Shown here one piece after another: positions 1-8,900 of a stretch of 64,000 bases of DNA. The notes beneath the pieces were generated by a model. That model was not told where the DNA came from, ran no database searches, and worked only from the letters and a program-made list of their open reading frames with translations. Source of the stretch: a bacterium (GTDB taxonomy: Bacteria > Actinomycetota > Acidimicrobiia > Acidimicrobiales > Bin134); contig JAPOVT010000046.1 of NCBI GenBank assembly GCA_026708015.1, positions 80,187-144,186 of the forward strand, in the 5' to 3' direction. Numbering within the stretch: position 1 is the stretch's first letter; the number at the start of each line of letters is the position of its first letter. The translations under genes were made by a program, and so were the position numbers.

Positions 1-32
1 GGGACAACGCGGCCGCCTTCTATGGCCTATGA
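1..32 (+). CDS. TatD-family hydrolase, last nine residues only
   Basis: The window opens inside a gene whose last codons read DNAAAFYGL and stop at 30-32. This resembles the usual C-terminal end of TatD-type metal-dependent DNases (N-A-x-x-F-x-G-L). A tatD gene directly upstream of ksgA is a common actinobacterial arrangement, and the stop overlaps the ksgA ATG (ATGA). The identification rests on nine residues plus gene order and is tentative. Confidence 0.45.
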   Translation, partial: DNAAAFYGL

Positions 33-847
33 CGCTCACCCGCACCCAGGTTCTAGACCTGCTGGACCGTCATGGCCTGGCTCCCAGCCGAGCCATGGGC
101 CAGAACTTCGTGGTCGACCCCAACACCATCGACGCCATGGTCCGGGCCGCCGAGCTGTGTCCCGAGGATTCGGTGGTGGAGATCGGCCCCGGATTGGGGT
201 CGCTCACTCGAGCCCTGGCCGCCGAGGTTGAGCATGTGCTGGCCGTGGAGGCCGACCGCCACCTGCTGGCCCCACTGGCCGAGGTGGTCGACGCTCCCAA
301 CATCGAGATCGTTCACGCCGATGCCACCACGCCAGAGTGGCGCACCAAGCTAGGCGCCAGCGACAGGCGGTGGGCACTGGTGGCCAACCTGCCCTACAAC
401 GTGGCTGTTCCCCTGCTGTTGGACCTGCTGGACAACGAGCCCCGCATCGAGACCTTCACCTTCATGGTGCAGCGGGAGGTGGCTGATCGGCTGGTGGCCG
501 CGGTGGGAACCAAGGCCTACGGGATTCCCACCCTCAAGGTGGCCTACTGGTGCGAGGCCAGTATCGTTCGGGCGGTCCCTCTCACGGTTTTCTACCCTCG
601 ACCCCGGGTGTCGTCTGCGGTGGTCCGGATGGAGCGACTACCAGCCCCAGCCGTGGACGCCGACCCCGACCGACTGTTTTTCCTCATCCGCACCGCCTTC
701 GCCCAGCGCCGCAAAATGCTGCGCCGTTCACTGGCCGCCCACTTGACCCCCGAGCATTTTGCCCAAGCCGCCATTTCCCCCACCGCCCGCCCCGAACGGT
801 TGACCCTCGCCGACTGGGCCCGCCTCGCGGCCGGTTCCCTTCCCTGA
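29..847 (+). CDS. rsmA: 16S rRNA dimethyladenosine transferase KsgA/RsmA
   Basis: Dimethylates the two adjacent adenines in the 3'-terminal helix 45 loop of 16S rRNA, using S-adenosylmethionine, late in small-subunit assembly. The 272-residue protein is of normal family length. Visible motifs are GQNF (24-27), the SAM-binding EIGPGLG (51-57), an acidic residue ending the second strand (VEAD, 73-76) and the catalytic NLPYN (120-124), followed by the helical C-terminal domain with the family-typical AFAQRRKMLRRSL stretch. The ATG overlaps the stop of the upstream tatD-like gene by one base of ATGA, so translational coupling is likely. It heads the ksgA-ispE-glmU-prs housekeeping block. Confidence 0.95.
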   Translation: MTLTRTQVLDLLDRHGLAPSRAMGQNFVVDPNTIDAMVRAAELCPEDSVVEIGPGLGSLTRALAAEVEHVLAVEADRHLLAPLAEVVDAPNIEIVHADATTPEWRTKLGASDRRWALVANLPYNVAVPLLLDLLDNEPRIETFTFMVQREVADRLVAAVGTKAYGIPTLKVAYWCEASIVRAVPLTVFYPRPRVSSAVVRMERLPAPAVDADPDRLFFLIRTAFAQRRKMLRRSLAAHLTPEHFAQAAISPTARPERLTLADWARLAAGSLP

Positions 848-904
848 CACGCTGCCGTCAAATCCCAGTGGTGGCAACTCCTGTGGGTCTATCTGTCTAG
901 AATA

Positions 905-949
905 TCCCACATCATATGCATTAGTGGTACAATAGTGACATGAGTGGGA
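905..949 (+). promoter_or_regulatory. Promoter/operator of the first toxin-antitoxin pair
   Basis: An interrupted inverted repeat, TCCCAC-A-TCAT (905-915) and ATGA-GTGGGA (940-949), brackets a -10-like TACAAT at 928-933. The distance to the ATG at 940 fits a leaderless transcript. The right arm covers the antitoxin start codon. By analogy with autoregulated toxin-antitoxin operons I infer this is the binding site of the AbrB-like antitoxin. It was read by eye only. Confidence 0.4.
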
Positions 950-1185
950 CACACACTCTTATTGTGGGAGATCGGGGCCGGATCGTGGTGCCGGCTGCGG
1001 CGCGCGAGGAAGCGGGCCTTGTCGAGGGGACGGCGCTGGTCTTGCTGGCCACTCCAGGGGGTTTGGTGCTGCTGACCCGTGAGCAGCTCCTCGCCCGGGT
1101 GCGCGAGGAGCTGGAGGGGGTCGATTTGGTGGACGAGCTGTTGGCCGAGCGCCGGCGGGCTGCCGAGCACGAGGACGCCGCGTGA
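940..1185 (+). CDS. AbrB/SpoVT-fold antitoxin (VapB type)
   Basis: 81-residue protein whose first half has the swapped-hairpin AbrB/SpoVT DNA-binding pattern: T-L-I-V-G-D-R-G-R-I-V-V-P-A-A-A-R, then G-L-V-E-G-T-A-L-V-L. The C-terminal half is a charged helix (LLAERRRAAEHEDAA) of the sort that docks on a PIN toxin. It ends in a GTGA overlap with the downstream PIN-domain gene, so the two form a coupled toxin-antitoxin pair. It would neutralise the nuclease and repress its own promoter. The pair is inserted between ksgA and ispE, two genes normally adjacent in this block. Confidence 0.8.
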   Translation: MSGTHTLIVGDRGRIVVPAAAREEAGLVEGTALVLLATPGGLVLLTREQLLARVREELEGVDLVDELLAERRRAAEHEDAA

Positions 1186-1550
1186 GCGTGGTGCTGGACG
1201 CTTCGGCGATATTGGCGTTCCTATTGAACGAGGACGGTGCCGAAACGGTGGAGGCGGCTTTGACCGGCGACTCCTGCTGCGGGGCGGCCAATTGGTCGGA
1301 GGCGGCTCAGAAAGTTCTGGCTGCCGGACGCGACTGGGGGATAGTCCGGGCGCTGTTGGAGAGCTACGGAATCAGGGTGGAGGCCGTGACCAGCGATGAT
1401 GCCGAATGGGCGGCCCGCCGCTGGAAGCGGGGTGAGGGCCTGTCGCTGGCCGACCGGTTGTGTCTGGCACTTGGGGAGCGGGCCGATTCCCAAGTGTTGA
1501 CTGCCGACTTGGCGTGGGGTTCAGCGGGACGAGTGACCCAGATCAGGTGA
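1182..1550 (+). CDS. vapC: PIN-domain toxin ribonuclease (VapC type)
   Basis: 122-residue PIN-domain protein with the four expected acidic positions: D6 (VVLDASAIL), E40 (NWSE), D91 (SLADR) and D109 (LTAD). VapC enzymes are Mg-dependent RNases that cut tRNA or rRNA when freed from the antitoxin. The GTG start overlaps the antitoxin stop (GTGA). Its own stop overlaps the GTG proposed for ispE in the same way, so toxin and an essential isoprenoid gene look translationally coupled. The RNA target cannot be told from sequence. Confidence 0.85.
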   Translation: MSVVLDASAILAFLLNEDGAETVEAALTGDSCCGAANWSEAAQKVLAAGRDWGIVRALLESYGIRVEAVTSDDAEWAARRWKRGEGLSLADRLCLALGERADSQVLTADLAWGSAGRVTQIR

Positions 1551-2257
1551 CTACCTTGACTGCTCCGGCCAAGCTCACGCTTTCGCTGCGCATCACTGGG
1601 GTTAGGGCTGACGGGTACCACTTGATCGATGCCGAGATGGTGACCCTCGATCTGGCCGACACGCTGGAGATCGAGGAGGGCCACGGAGTTGCCATCAGCG
1701 GAGCGGACGAGATCGACCCGGCTGACAACCTGATAACCCGGGCGCTAGCCCTGGTGGGGCGCACTGCCCGGATCACAGTGGACAAGCGAATCCCGCCCGG
1801 GGCCGGGTTGGGGGGAGGGTCGGCCGATGCCGCCGCCATTTTGCACTGGGCGGGCTACACCGATGTCCAAGGAGCGGCTCAGCTGGGGGCTGATGTCCCC
1901 TTCTGCCTGGTCGGCGGGCGGGCTCGTGTGCAGGGGATCGGTGAACTCGTGCAGCCGCTTGACTACGTTCTCCGAACGCTTACCCTGCTCATTCCCCCGT
2001 TCGGCTGCTCCACCCCGGCGGTGTATCAGCGCTGGGATGAGATGGGAGGACCCGAGGGGTCGAAAGGGAACGACTTGGAGCCGGCCGCTCTAGAAGTGGA
2101 ACCCCGCTTGGACCAATACCGCCGAGAGTTGGAGGAGGCCACTGGCCAGACGGCACGGTTAGCCGGCAGCGGATCGACCTGGTTTGTGGAAGGGGCCTAC
2201 CCCGGCGGTGGTCGAATCGTTGTTCGCACCATGCCTGCCAAGACAAAGCGAGCTTGA
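1547..2257 (+). CDS. ispE: 4-diphosphocytidyl-2-C-methyl-D-erythritol kinase IspE
   Basis: GHMP-family kinase that phosphorylates CDP-methylerythritol with ATP in the non-mevalonate isoprenoid pathway. It has the N-terminal substrate motif APAKLTLSL and R-x-DGYH, the ATP-binding glycine loop PPGAGLGGGSADAAA, a D-V-P-F core and a C-terminal LAGSGSTWF (usual form G-S-G-x-x). I chose the GTG at 1547 because it overlaps the vapC stop and sits just before the conserved motif; an in-frame start further upstream would lie inside vapC. At 236 residues it is clearly shorter than typical IspE (about 280-310), having lost loops rather than motifs. Confidence 0.9.
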   Translation: MTTLTAPAKLTLSLRITGVRADGYHLIDAEMVTLDLADTLEIEEGHGVAISGADEIDPADNLITRALALVGRTARITVDKRIPPGAGLGGGSADAAAILHWAGYTDVQGAAQLGADVPFCLVGGRARVQGIGELVQPLDYVLRTLTLLIPPFGCSTPAVYQRWDEMGGPEGSKGNDLEPAALEVEPRLDQYRRELEEATGQTARLAGSGSTWFVEGAYPGGGRIVVRTMPAKTKRA

Positions 2258-2271
2258 AGGAGAGTGGGGAG

Positions 2272-2373
2272 CTACTTCCCGCGGGCCCGCCGCTGGAAGC
2301 GAGTGCGCTTCAGCATCTTCTTGTGCTTCTTCTTGCGCATCCGCTTGCGGCGCTTTTTGATCAACGATCCCAT
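2272..2373 (-). CDS. bS22-type small basic ribosomal protein (33 aa)
   Basis: Convergent to ispE is a 33-codon frame translating to MGSLIKKRRKRMRKKKHKK followed by MLKRTRFQRRARGK. This closely matches the AURKAIP1/COX24-like peptide annotated as bS22 in actinobacterial ribosomes (mycobacterial versions begin MGSVIKKRRKRM). In mycobacteria it sits on the small subunit near the decoding region. It is almost entirely Lys/Arg and easily missed because of its size. Only 14 bases separate its stop from the ispE stop. The reading is direct; the function comes from the family. Confidence 0.9.
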   Translation of the reverse strand: MGSLIKKRRKRMRKKKHKKMLKRTRFQRRARGK

Positions 2374-2485
2374 GGTGGCTCCACGCTAGCCCGACCAGCG
2401 GCCCTACCAATAACCCGAGAGTTCATCCGGTGGTCATGGAGTAGCCTGAAAATGGTGCCTGATGACTGCATAGCAAGGGGCTCCT

Positions 2486-2558
2486 TGGCGAGTAGTTCAA
2501 GTGGCAGAACGCCTGGCTTTGGACCAGGAGGTTGCAGGTTCGAGTCCTGCCTCGCCAG
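2486..2558 (+). tRNA. tRNA-Gln (anticodon TTG)
   Basis: A complete cloverleaf: acceptor TGGCGAG pairs with CTCGCCA, D stem GTTC/GAAC, anticodon stem CCTGG/CCAGG around loop CTTTGGA (anticodon TTG), T stem GCAGG/CCTGC with loop TTCGAGT. The first pair is U-A, as usual for tRNA-Gln. It is 73 nt with discriminator G, and the CCA end is not encoded. It lies just upstream of glmU. Confidence 0.95.
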
Positions 2559-2611
2559 CCGCGCTAGAAATACAGATGTGATTGTCGAGAGCGGCTTGGC
2601 CTGCTGAACAC

Positions 2612-3577
2612 ATGACGGCTGATCCCCTGCCCCTGTCTGCGGTTGTATTGGCTGCGGGCCGGGGCGTTCGCATGCGGTCTGGGCGGCCCAAGCCCCTCCA
2701 CGACCTGTGCGGTCGCGCCATGCTCTTGCACGTTGTCGATGCCCTGGCCGCGGCCAACCCCCGTCAGATCGCCGTGGTGGTGGGCTATGGCGCCGAGGAG
2801 GTGGCCAAGCACATCACCGAGGAGGCGTACGACCTGCGGATCGACTTCGTGGAGCAGCCCGTGCAGCGGGGCACCGCCGATGCCGCCGCACTGGGCCTGT
2901 CGGCACTGGACAGTGACGTGGACGACGAGGACGTGCTGGTGGTCTCGGCCGACATGCCGCTCATCCAGGGTTCCACGCTGCGGGGGATGACCGCCCAGCA
3001 CCGGCTCTCCGGATCGGCGGCCACCGTGGCCACCGCCGGCGAGGAGAGCGCCGAGATCTATTGCTTCCGCCGCAGCCTGCTTTCCCCTGCCCTTCGCCGG
3101 CTAGCCGCCAGCGATTCAGGCCGCGAGTACAACCTGTTCGACGCAGCAGAAGTGCTCACCTCCGCCGGTCACGACTTGGGGTCGTTTGCCATCGACGAGT
3201 CCGAGGCTCAGGGGGTGGACGACCGGGAGCAGCTGGCCTTCGCCGAGGCGGAGATGCGCCAGCGCATCAACCGCAACTGGATGGTGGCTGGCGTGCGCAT
3301 CATGGCCCCCCACAGCGCTTATATCGACGTCAGCGTGAAGCTGGCCCCCGATGTGGTCATCCACCCCGGTGTGGTGCTCAGAGGCCAGACCGTGGTGGGT
3401 GAGGGTGCCATTATCGGCCCCCACACCCACTTGGTGGACTGCGTGGTCGGTCCCCGAGCGGCGCTGGAGGCGGTGTCGGCCACCGATGCCGAGATCGGCG
3501 CCGATGCCCATGTGGGGGCCTACATCACGCTGGAGCCCGGCGAGCACATTCCACCCGCTTCGACGCGAGGAGACTGA
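2612..3577 (+). CDS. glmU: GlmU-type GlcNAc-1-phosphate uridylyltransferase, lacking the acetyltransferase half
   Basis: The N-terminal domain carries the nucleotidyltransferase signature VVLAAGRGVRMRS with the following PKPLH, then QRGTADA, the metal-site region VSADMPL and REYNLFD. It would make UDP-GlcNAc for the cell wall. Full-length GlmU has about 450-490 residues, with a left-handed beta-helix acetyltransferase carrying the acetyl-transfer residues. Here the protein stops after 321 residues, roughly where the E. coli beta-helix reaches residue 335, before the catalytic His/Tyr/Asn/Lys set. The stop is 4 bases before prs, so this is a real end and no visible frameshift restores the rest. 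The ATG at 2612 is preferred over an upstream TTG. Confidence 0.85.
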   Translation: MTADPLPLSAVVLAAGRGVRMRSGRPKPLHDLCGRAMLLHVVDALAAANPRQIAVVVGYGAEEVAKHITEEAYDLRIDFVEQPVQRGTADAAALGLSALDSDVDDEDVLVVSADMPLIQGSTLRGMTAQHRLSGSAATVATAGEESAEIYCFRRSLLSPALRRLAASDSGREYNLFDAAEVLTSAGHDLGSFAIDESEAQGVDDREQLAFAEAEMRQRINRNWMVAGVRIMAPHSAYIDVSVKLAPDVVIHPGVVLRGQTVVGEGAIIGPHTHLVDCVVGPRAALEAVSATDAEIGADAHVGAYITLEPGEHIPPASTRGD

Positions 3578-3581
3578 AACG

Positions 3582-4562
3582 ATGGAACTGGTCACCAAGA
3601 AGAAGCTGGCCATCCTCTCGGGGCGGGCCAATCACGACTTGGCCGCCGAGATCGCCGAGGTGCTTGGCGAGGAGTTGGTGGAGCCCAACATCGCCGACTT
3701 CGCCAACGGCGAGATCCACTGCCGGTTCGAGGAGTCGGTGCGGGGCACCGACGTGTTCATTGTCCAGAGCCACACCGCCCACGGCGACGCCTCCATCAAC
3801 GATGCCGTGATGGAGCATCTGATCATGGTGGACGCGGCCCGGCGAGCCTCGGCCAAGCGGATCACCGCGGTGTGCCCCTTCTACGGCTATGGACGCCAAG
3901 ACCGCAAAGCCGCGGGCCGCGAGCCCATCACCGCCAAGCTGATGGCCAATACCTTCCGTACCGCAGGGGCCAACCGCATGTTGAGCGTTGATCTCCACTC
4001 CGGTCAGATCCAAGGCTTTTTTGACGGTCCCTGGGACCATCTGACTGCCATGCCGGTGCTGGTCGACTATCTCAAGGACATCGACGGCGACCTGGTGATC
4101 GTGTCGCCCGACGCCGGTCGGGTGAAGGTTGCCGAGCGCTACACCCACGAACTGGACGCCGACCTGGCCATTGTTCACAAGCGCAGGGCCAAAGACGTCA
4201 AGCACGCGGTGGAAGTTGTAGAGGTGGTGGGCGACGTGGAGGGCCGCACCTGCGTGCTCATCGACGACATGATCGACACGGGGGGCACAATCGTGGCCGC
4301 AGCCGACGCCCTGGCCGCCCGGGGTGCGGGCATGATCTACGCCGCCACCACCCATGGCGTGTTCTCCGGTCCGGCTATAGACCGGCTCAAGAACTCGGTG
4401 ATCTCCAAGGTGGTGGTCACCAACACTCTGCCCCTGTCGCCCGACAAGCAGATCGACAAGATCGAGGTGCTGTCGGTGGCCAGCATCATCGCCGACGCCA
4501 TCGATGCCGTGTTCGAGGACACCTCGGTCTCAGAGATCTTCGGCGGCAAGAACCTCTCTTAG
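3582..4562 (+). CDS. prs: Ribose-phosphate pyrophosphokinase (PRPP synthetase)
   Basis: Transfers pyrophosphate from ATP to ribose-5-phosphate, giving PRPP for purine, pyrimidine, His and Trp synthesis. The 326-residue length fits the bacterial family. Visible are FANGEI, the catalytic loop region FYGYGRQDRK, VDLHSGQIQGFF, VSPDAGR-VKVAERY and the PRPP-binding loop VLIDDMIDTGGTI. The ATG at 3582 follows a GCGAGGAG Shine-Dalgarno sequence; the frame continues upstream inside glmU but without the family N-terminus. Coupled glmU-prs order is common in actinobacteria. Confidence 0.96.
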   Translation: MELVTKKKLAILSGRANHDLAAEIAEVLGEELVEPNIADFANGEIHCRFEESVRGTDVFIVQSHTAHGDASINDAVMEHLIMVDAARRASAKRITAVCPFYGYGRQDRKAAGREPITAKLMANTFRTAGANRMLSVDLHSGQIQGFFDGPWDHLTAMPVLVDYLKDIDGDLVIVSPDAGRVKVAERYTHELDADLAIVHKRRAKDVKHAVEVVEVVGDVEGRTCVLIDDMIDTGGTIVAAADALAARGAGMIYAATTHGVFSGPAIDRLKNSVISKVVVTNTLPLSPDKQIDKIEVLSVASIIADAIDAVFEDTSVSEIFGGKNLS

Positions 4563-4609
4563 CTCTTGGCCGTTTCTATTGGCGGCCCGGTAACATTTCT
4601 AGCTGCGCT

Positions 4610-5302
4610 ATGGCTGAGCTGATCTTGAAGACCGAAACCCAGCGGGAGCTGGGAACCCGCCCGTCCCGCCGCCTGCGCCGCACGGGGCAGGTTCCCGGCG
4701 TGGTGTACGGACTGGGCGGCGATTCGGTTGCCGTCGCGGTTGATGCCCGCGACCTGCGGTCAGCCCTGAACACCGATGCCGGCCTCAACGCCCTGCTCAC
4801 CTTGGAAGTAGACGGCGACCGCCAACTCAGCCTGGTCAAGGATTTGCAGCATCACCCGGTGCGCAACGAGGTCATCCATGTGGACTTCATCCGGGTGGAC
4901 GCCGACGTCGCCGTCGAGGTGGAGGTTCGGGTGGTGCTGGAGGGCGAGGCCACCGCAGTGGCCAACGAAGACGGGGTGGTGGACCAAGCCGCGTTCACCG
5001 TTGCAGTGCTGGCCAAGCCCGAGTCCATTCCCAACGAGTTGTCGATCGACATCAGCGAGATGGTGATGGGCGACACGGTGAGGGCCGGCGACCTCGAACT
5101 GCCCGAGGGTGTGGAGCTGGCCGGCGACCCCGAAGAGCTGGTGGCCAGCACCTCGATACGGGTCATCGAGATCGAAGAGCCTGAGGTCGATGAGGGGGCC
5201 GAGGTCGAGCTGGACGAAGACGGCCAGCCGATTGTTGCCGAGGATGCCGACGAAGAGGCCGAGCAGGCCGACGACGCCGCCTCCGAAGACCCCGCCGAGT
5301 AA
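4610..5302 (+). CDS. rplY: 50S ribosomal protein bL25 (Ctc form)
   Basis: 5S rRNA-binding ribosomal protein of the long CTC form (230 residues). The N-terminal L25 beta-barrel carries TETQRELGTRPSRRLRRTGQVPGVVYG; the TL5-like C-terminal domain includes DISEMVMGDTVRAGDLELPEGVEL. It ends in a very acidic tail of roughly 45 residues rich in Glu/Asp. Its position between prs and pth is the standard bacterial order. It may be cotranscribed with prs, though 47 bases separate them. Confidence 0.95.
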   Translation: MAELILKTETQRELGTRPSRRLRRTGQVPGVVYGLGGDSVAVAVDARDLRSALNTDAGLNALLTLEVDGDRQLSLVKDLQHHPVRNEVIHVDFIRVDADVAVEVEVRVVLEGEATAVANEDGVVDQAAFTVAVLAKPESIPNELSIDISEMVMGDTVRAGDLELPEGVELAGDPEELVASTSIRVIEIEEPEVDEGAEVELDEDGQPIVAEDADEEAEQADDAASEDPAE

Positions 5303-5319
5303 CCCCGGCGCCTGTCGCC

Positions 5320-5931
5320 ATGCCTCCCCGCTGGCGATCCCGCAAGAAGCACACCGACACCCCGGCCGATTTGGTGGTGGTGGGATTGGGCAATCCCGGT
5401 GAGAAATTCGTCGGTTCCCGCCACAACGTGGGCGCCGAGGCAGTGGAGCAGCTAGCCGAGCGTTTAGGGCAGCCGTTGGGCAAGAGCCGGGAGGCGGCCC
5501 TGGTGGCTGAGATCAGAGTGGATGGCCGACGGGTGGTGCTGGCCTTTCCCCAGACCTTCATGAACAAGTCGGGCGAGGCGGTGCGGGCGCTGGTGCGCCG
5601 CTGGAGCATCGCCGAGCACTTGGACCGGTTGGTGGTGATCCACGACGAGCTAGACCTTCCCCCAGGACGCATCAAAGTAAAGGACGGCGGGGGGCTGGCC
5701 GGGCACTATGGCCTTTCCTCCATCAAGTCCCACCTGCGTACCGCGGATTTCACCCGGATCCGAATCGGGGTGGGCAAGCCCCCCGACCCCCGGGCCGGGG
5801 CCGACTATGTGCTGAAGCGGCCGGGCCGGGCCGACCGAGACCTGTTGGACGATGCGGTAGAACGGGCGGCCGAGGCCGCGTTGGCCTTGCTTGACCACTC
5901 GGTCGACATCGTCATGAACAGGTTCAACTGA
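5320..5931 (+). CDS. pth: Peptidyl-tRNA hydrolase
   Basis: Cleaves the ester bond of peptidyl-tRNA released by stalled ribosomes. The 203-residue protein has an N-terminal extension of about 16 residues before the family start. It then shows GLGNPGEKFVGSRHNVG (catalytic His in RHN), QTFMNKSG and the DELDLPPGRIKVK region followed by GGGLAGHYGL. It lies directly downstream of rplY. Confidence 0.95.
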   Translation: MPPRWRSRKKHTDTPADLVVVGLGNPGEKFVGSRHNVGAEAVEQLAERLGQPLGKSREAALVAEIRVDGRRVVLAFPQTFMNKSGEAVRALVRRWSIAEHLDRLVVIHDELDLPPGRIKVKDGGGLAGHYGLSSIKSHLRTADFTRIRIGVGKPPDPRAGADYVLKRPGRADRDLLDDAVERAAEAALALLDHSVDIVMNRFN

Positions 5932-5970
5932 CCGTGAGCAGGTTTCGCCGATGACGAAGGGGTTCAACTG

Positions 5971-8900
5971 ATGGCCGCCTCGGCGGTTGCCGCGGCTGGG
6001 CCGGGCCTGGCCGGCCTCGGGCGACTGTTGGCCTCGGACCCATCAGTGGTCGAGGTGCTCGGACAACGCGACGCCACTTTGGCGGTGGCCGAGTCGGGCC
6101 AGGCTGCCGTGCTGGCCGCCATAGCCGAGCTGAACGGCCGCCGCCCGGTGGTGGTGGCGGTGCCCACCACCGCTGACGCCGAGCGTTTGGCCAGCGACCT
6201 GTCGGCGATGCTCGACGAGGGTGCCGCCCTGTTCCCGGCGTGGGAGACGCTGCCGTTCGAGCGGATCAGTCCCGGTGTGGAGACAATGGGGCGGCGGTGC
6301 GAAGCCATCTGGCAGCTCCACGAGACCGATAGGTGTCCGCCGGTACTGGTGGCCCCCATTCGGGCGTTGCTCCAGCGTCTGGCTTTCGATTCTGACGGTG
6401 CCGAGCCGGTGACGGTGGTTTCGGGTGACCGAGTTGACCAAGGGCGTCTGGTTGCCGACTTGGCCGCTCGGGGATATCGGCGAGATGTGCAGGTGGAGCA
6501 TCGGGGTGTGTTTGCGGTGCGGGGCTCGATTGTCGACGTGTTCCCGTCCACCGCCGACAGTCCGGTACGCATCGACCTGTGGGGCGACGAAGTGGACCGG
6601 CTGACCGAATTCTCGGTGGCCGACCAGCGGGCCACCAACCCTGTGGGCGAGGCGGTCATATTTCCGGCGCGAGAGGTGAGGCCGGTGGCGGAGGTGCGGG
6701 CCGCGGCGGAGAAGCTGGTGGCCACCCGACCCTGGGGCCGGGAGCAATGGGAGCGATTGGCCGAGGGCCAGTTCTTCGACGGGATGGAGTCGTGGCTGCC
6801 CTGGCTCATCGACACCGACGAGATCATCACCGACCGCCTTGGCGCCGACGCCCTGGTGGTGCTGCTGGAGCCGGGACGGCTGCGGGACCGCGCCGCCGAC
6901 ATCGCCGCAGAGGAGGCCGACCTGGCCAATGCGCTGGCCCAGACCTGGGGAGCGGCCGGGGAGGAGTTTCCCCGCCTGCACGTGGACTACGACCGGCTTC
7001 TGAGCGCCTGCCAATCACCGGTGTGGACCATGACCGCGGTGCCGGCCTCGCCGTCCACTCCGGTGGTGGCAGTGGGAGGGTGGGCTTCGGCCATCGGCGA
7101 CCCATCGGCCCCCGTAACACAGGTGTCCCGGCTGCTGGCCGACGGGTATCGGGTACGGGTGGCTGCCGACGGCGCCGGATCGGCCACCCGGTCGGCAGAA
7201 CTGCTGCGAGAGCACGGGGTGGACCTTTCGGTTGACATCAGCGGCGACGCCGGCTTCGGGAGAGCGTCCGACCCCGCAGGCTGCATTGTGGTGGCCCCCA
7301 TCCAGCGGGGGTTTGTGCTGCCCGACGCCAGAGTTGCTGTGCTGGGCGAAGCCGACCTCACCGGCCGTCGCCGGGCCCACCGGCGCAGTCGCCCCCGCCA
7401 GTCGTCAGCCCAGGAGCTGGACGACCTGGCCGCCGGCGACTATGTGGTCCACCGCCACCACGGCGTGGGCCGCTACTGCGGCATGGTGAATCGATCCATC
7501 GGCGGGGTGAGCCGCGACTACCTGCTGGTGGAGTACCGAGGCGGCGACAAGCTCTATGTGCCCACCGACCAGGTGGACGCCGTGCGCCGCTACTCCGGGG
7601 GCGAGTCGCCCACGCTGAGCAAGATGGGGGGTGCCGACTGGCAGCGGACCAAGAGCGGGGTGCGCTCGGCGGTCAGCGAAATCGCCAAGGAGCTGGTGGT
7701 GCTGTACCAGCGCCGGGTCACCACCCCCGGCCGGGCATTTTCTGTCGATACTCCGTGGCAGGCGGAGATGGAGTCGGCCTTCGGCTACCAGCTCACCCCC
7801 GATCAGCACAAGGCCATCGTGGAGGTAAAGGCCGACATGGAGCAGCCGTTGCCCATGGACCGCCTCATTTGCGGAGATGTGGGCTTCGGCAAGACCGAGG
7901 TGGCCATTCGGGCAGTGTTCAAGGCCGTCCAGGATGGTGCGCAGGCCGCAGTGCTGGTGCCCACCACGCTCTTGGCCCAGCAGCACTACCAGACTTTTGG
8001 CGACCGGTTTGCCGGCTATCCCATCCGGGTTGAGGTGCTGAGCCGGTTCCTGTCCCCTGGTCAGGCCCGCAAGGTGGTGCGCGGCCTGGCCGACGGCTCG
8101 GTGGATGTGGTGATCGGAACCCACCGTCTGCTGTCCGACGATGTCGCCTTCCGGGACTTGGGGCTGTTGGTGGTGGACGAGGAGCAGCGTTTCGGGGTCA
8201 CCCACAAAGAGGCCATCAAGTCGATCAAGACCGATGTGGATGTGATCACCCTCACCGCCACCCCCATACCCCGGACTCTGGAGATGAGCCTTACCGGCAT
8301 CCGCGACCTCACGCTGCTGCACACGCCGCCCGCCGACCGCCAGCCCATCTTGACCTACGTGGGCGCCTTCGACGAGCGCCCAGTGGCCGAGGCCATCCGC
8401 CGGGAACTGTTGCGCGACGGCCAAGCATTCTTCGTCCACAACCGGGTAGCCGACATCGACCACGTGGCTGCCGATCTTCGGGAGATGGTGCCCGAGGCCC
8501 GCATCGCGGTGGCCCACGGTCAGATGGACGAGGGCACGCTGGAACAGGTGGTCATCGACTTCTGGGAGCGGGCCTACGACGTGCTGGTGTGTACCACCAT
8601 CATCGAGTCGGGCATCGACATGCCCACCGTGAACACCCTGGTGGTGGACCGGGCCGACCTGTTGGGGCTGGGCCAGCTCCATCAGCTTCGGGGCCGAGTG
8701 GGCCGGGCCGGAGCCCGGGCCTACGCCTATCTGTTCACCCCCGAAGGCCGGGTGGTCACCGAGGAGGCTTACGAGCGGCTCAAGACGATCGGTGAGGCGA
8801 CCGAGCTGGGATCAGGCTTCAAGATCGCCATGCGGGACTTGGAGATCCGGGGCGCGGGCAACATGCTGGGAACCGGCCAGTCGGGCCACATCGCCGCGGT

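Noticed and set aside
4563..4609. Imperfect stem (TGGCCG/GGCGGCC) between prs and rplY as a terminator
   Set aside because: Short, mismatched and without a T-tract; not convincing enough to list.
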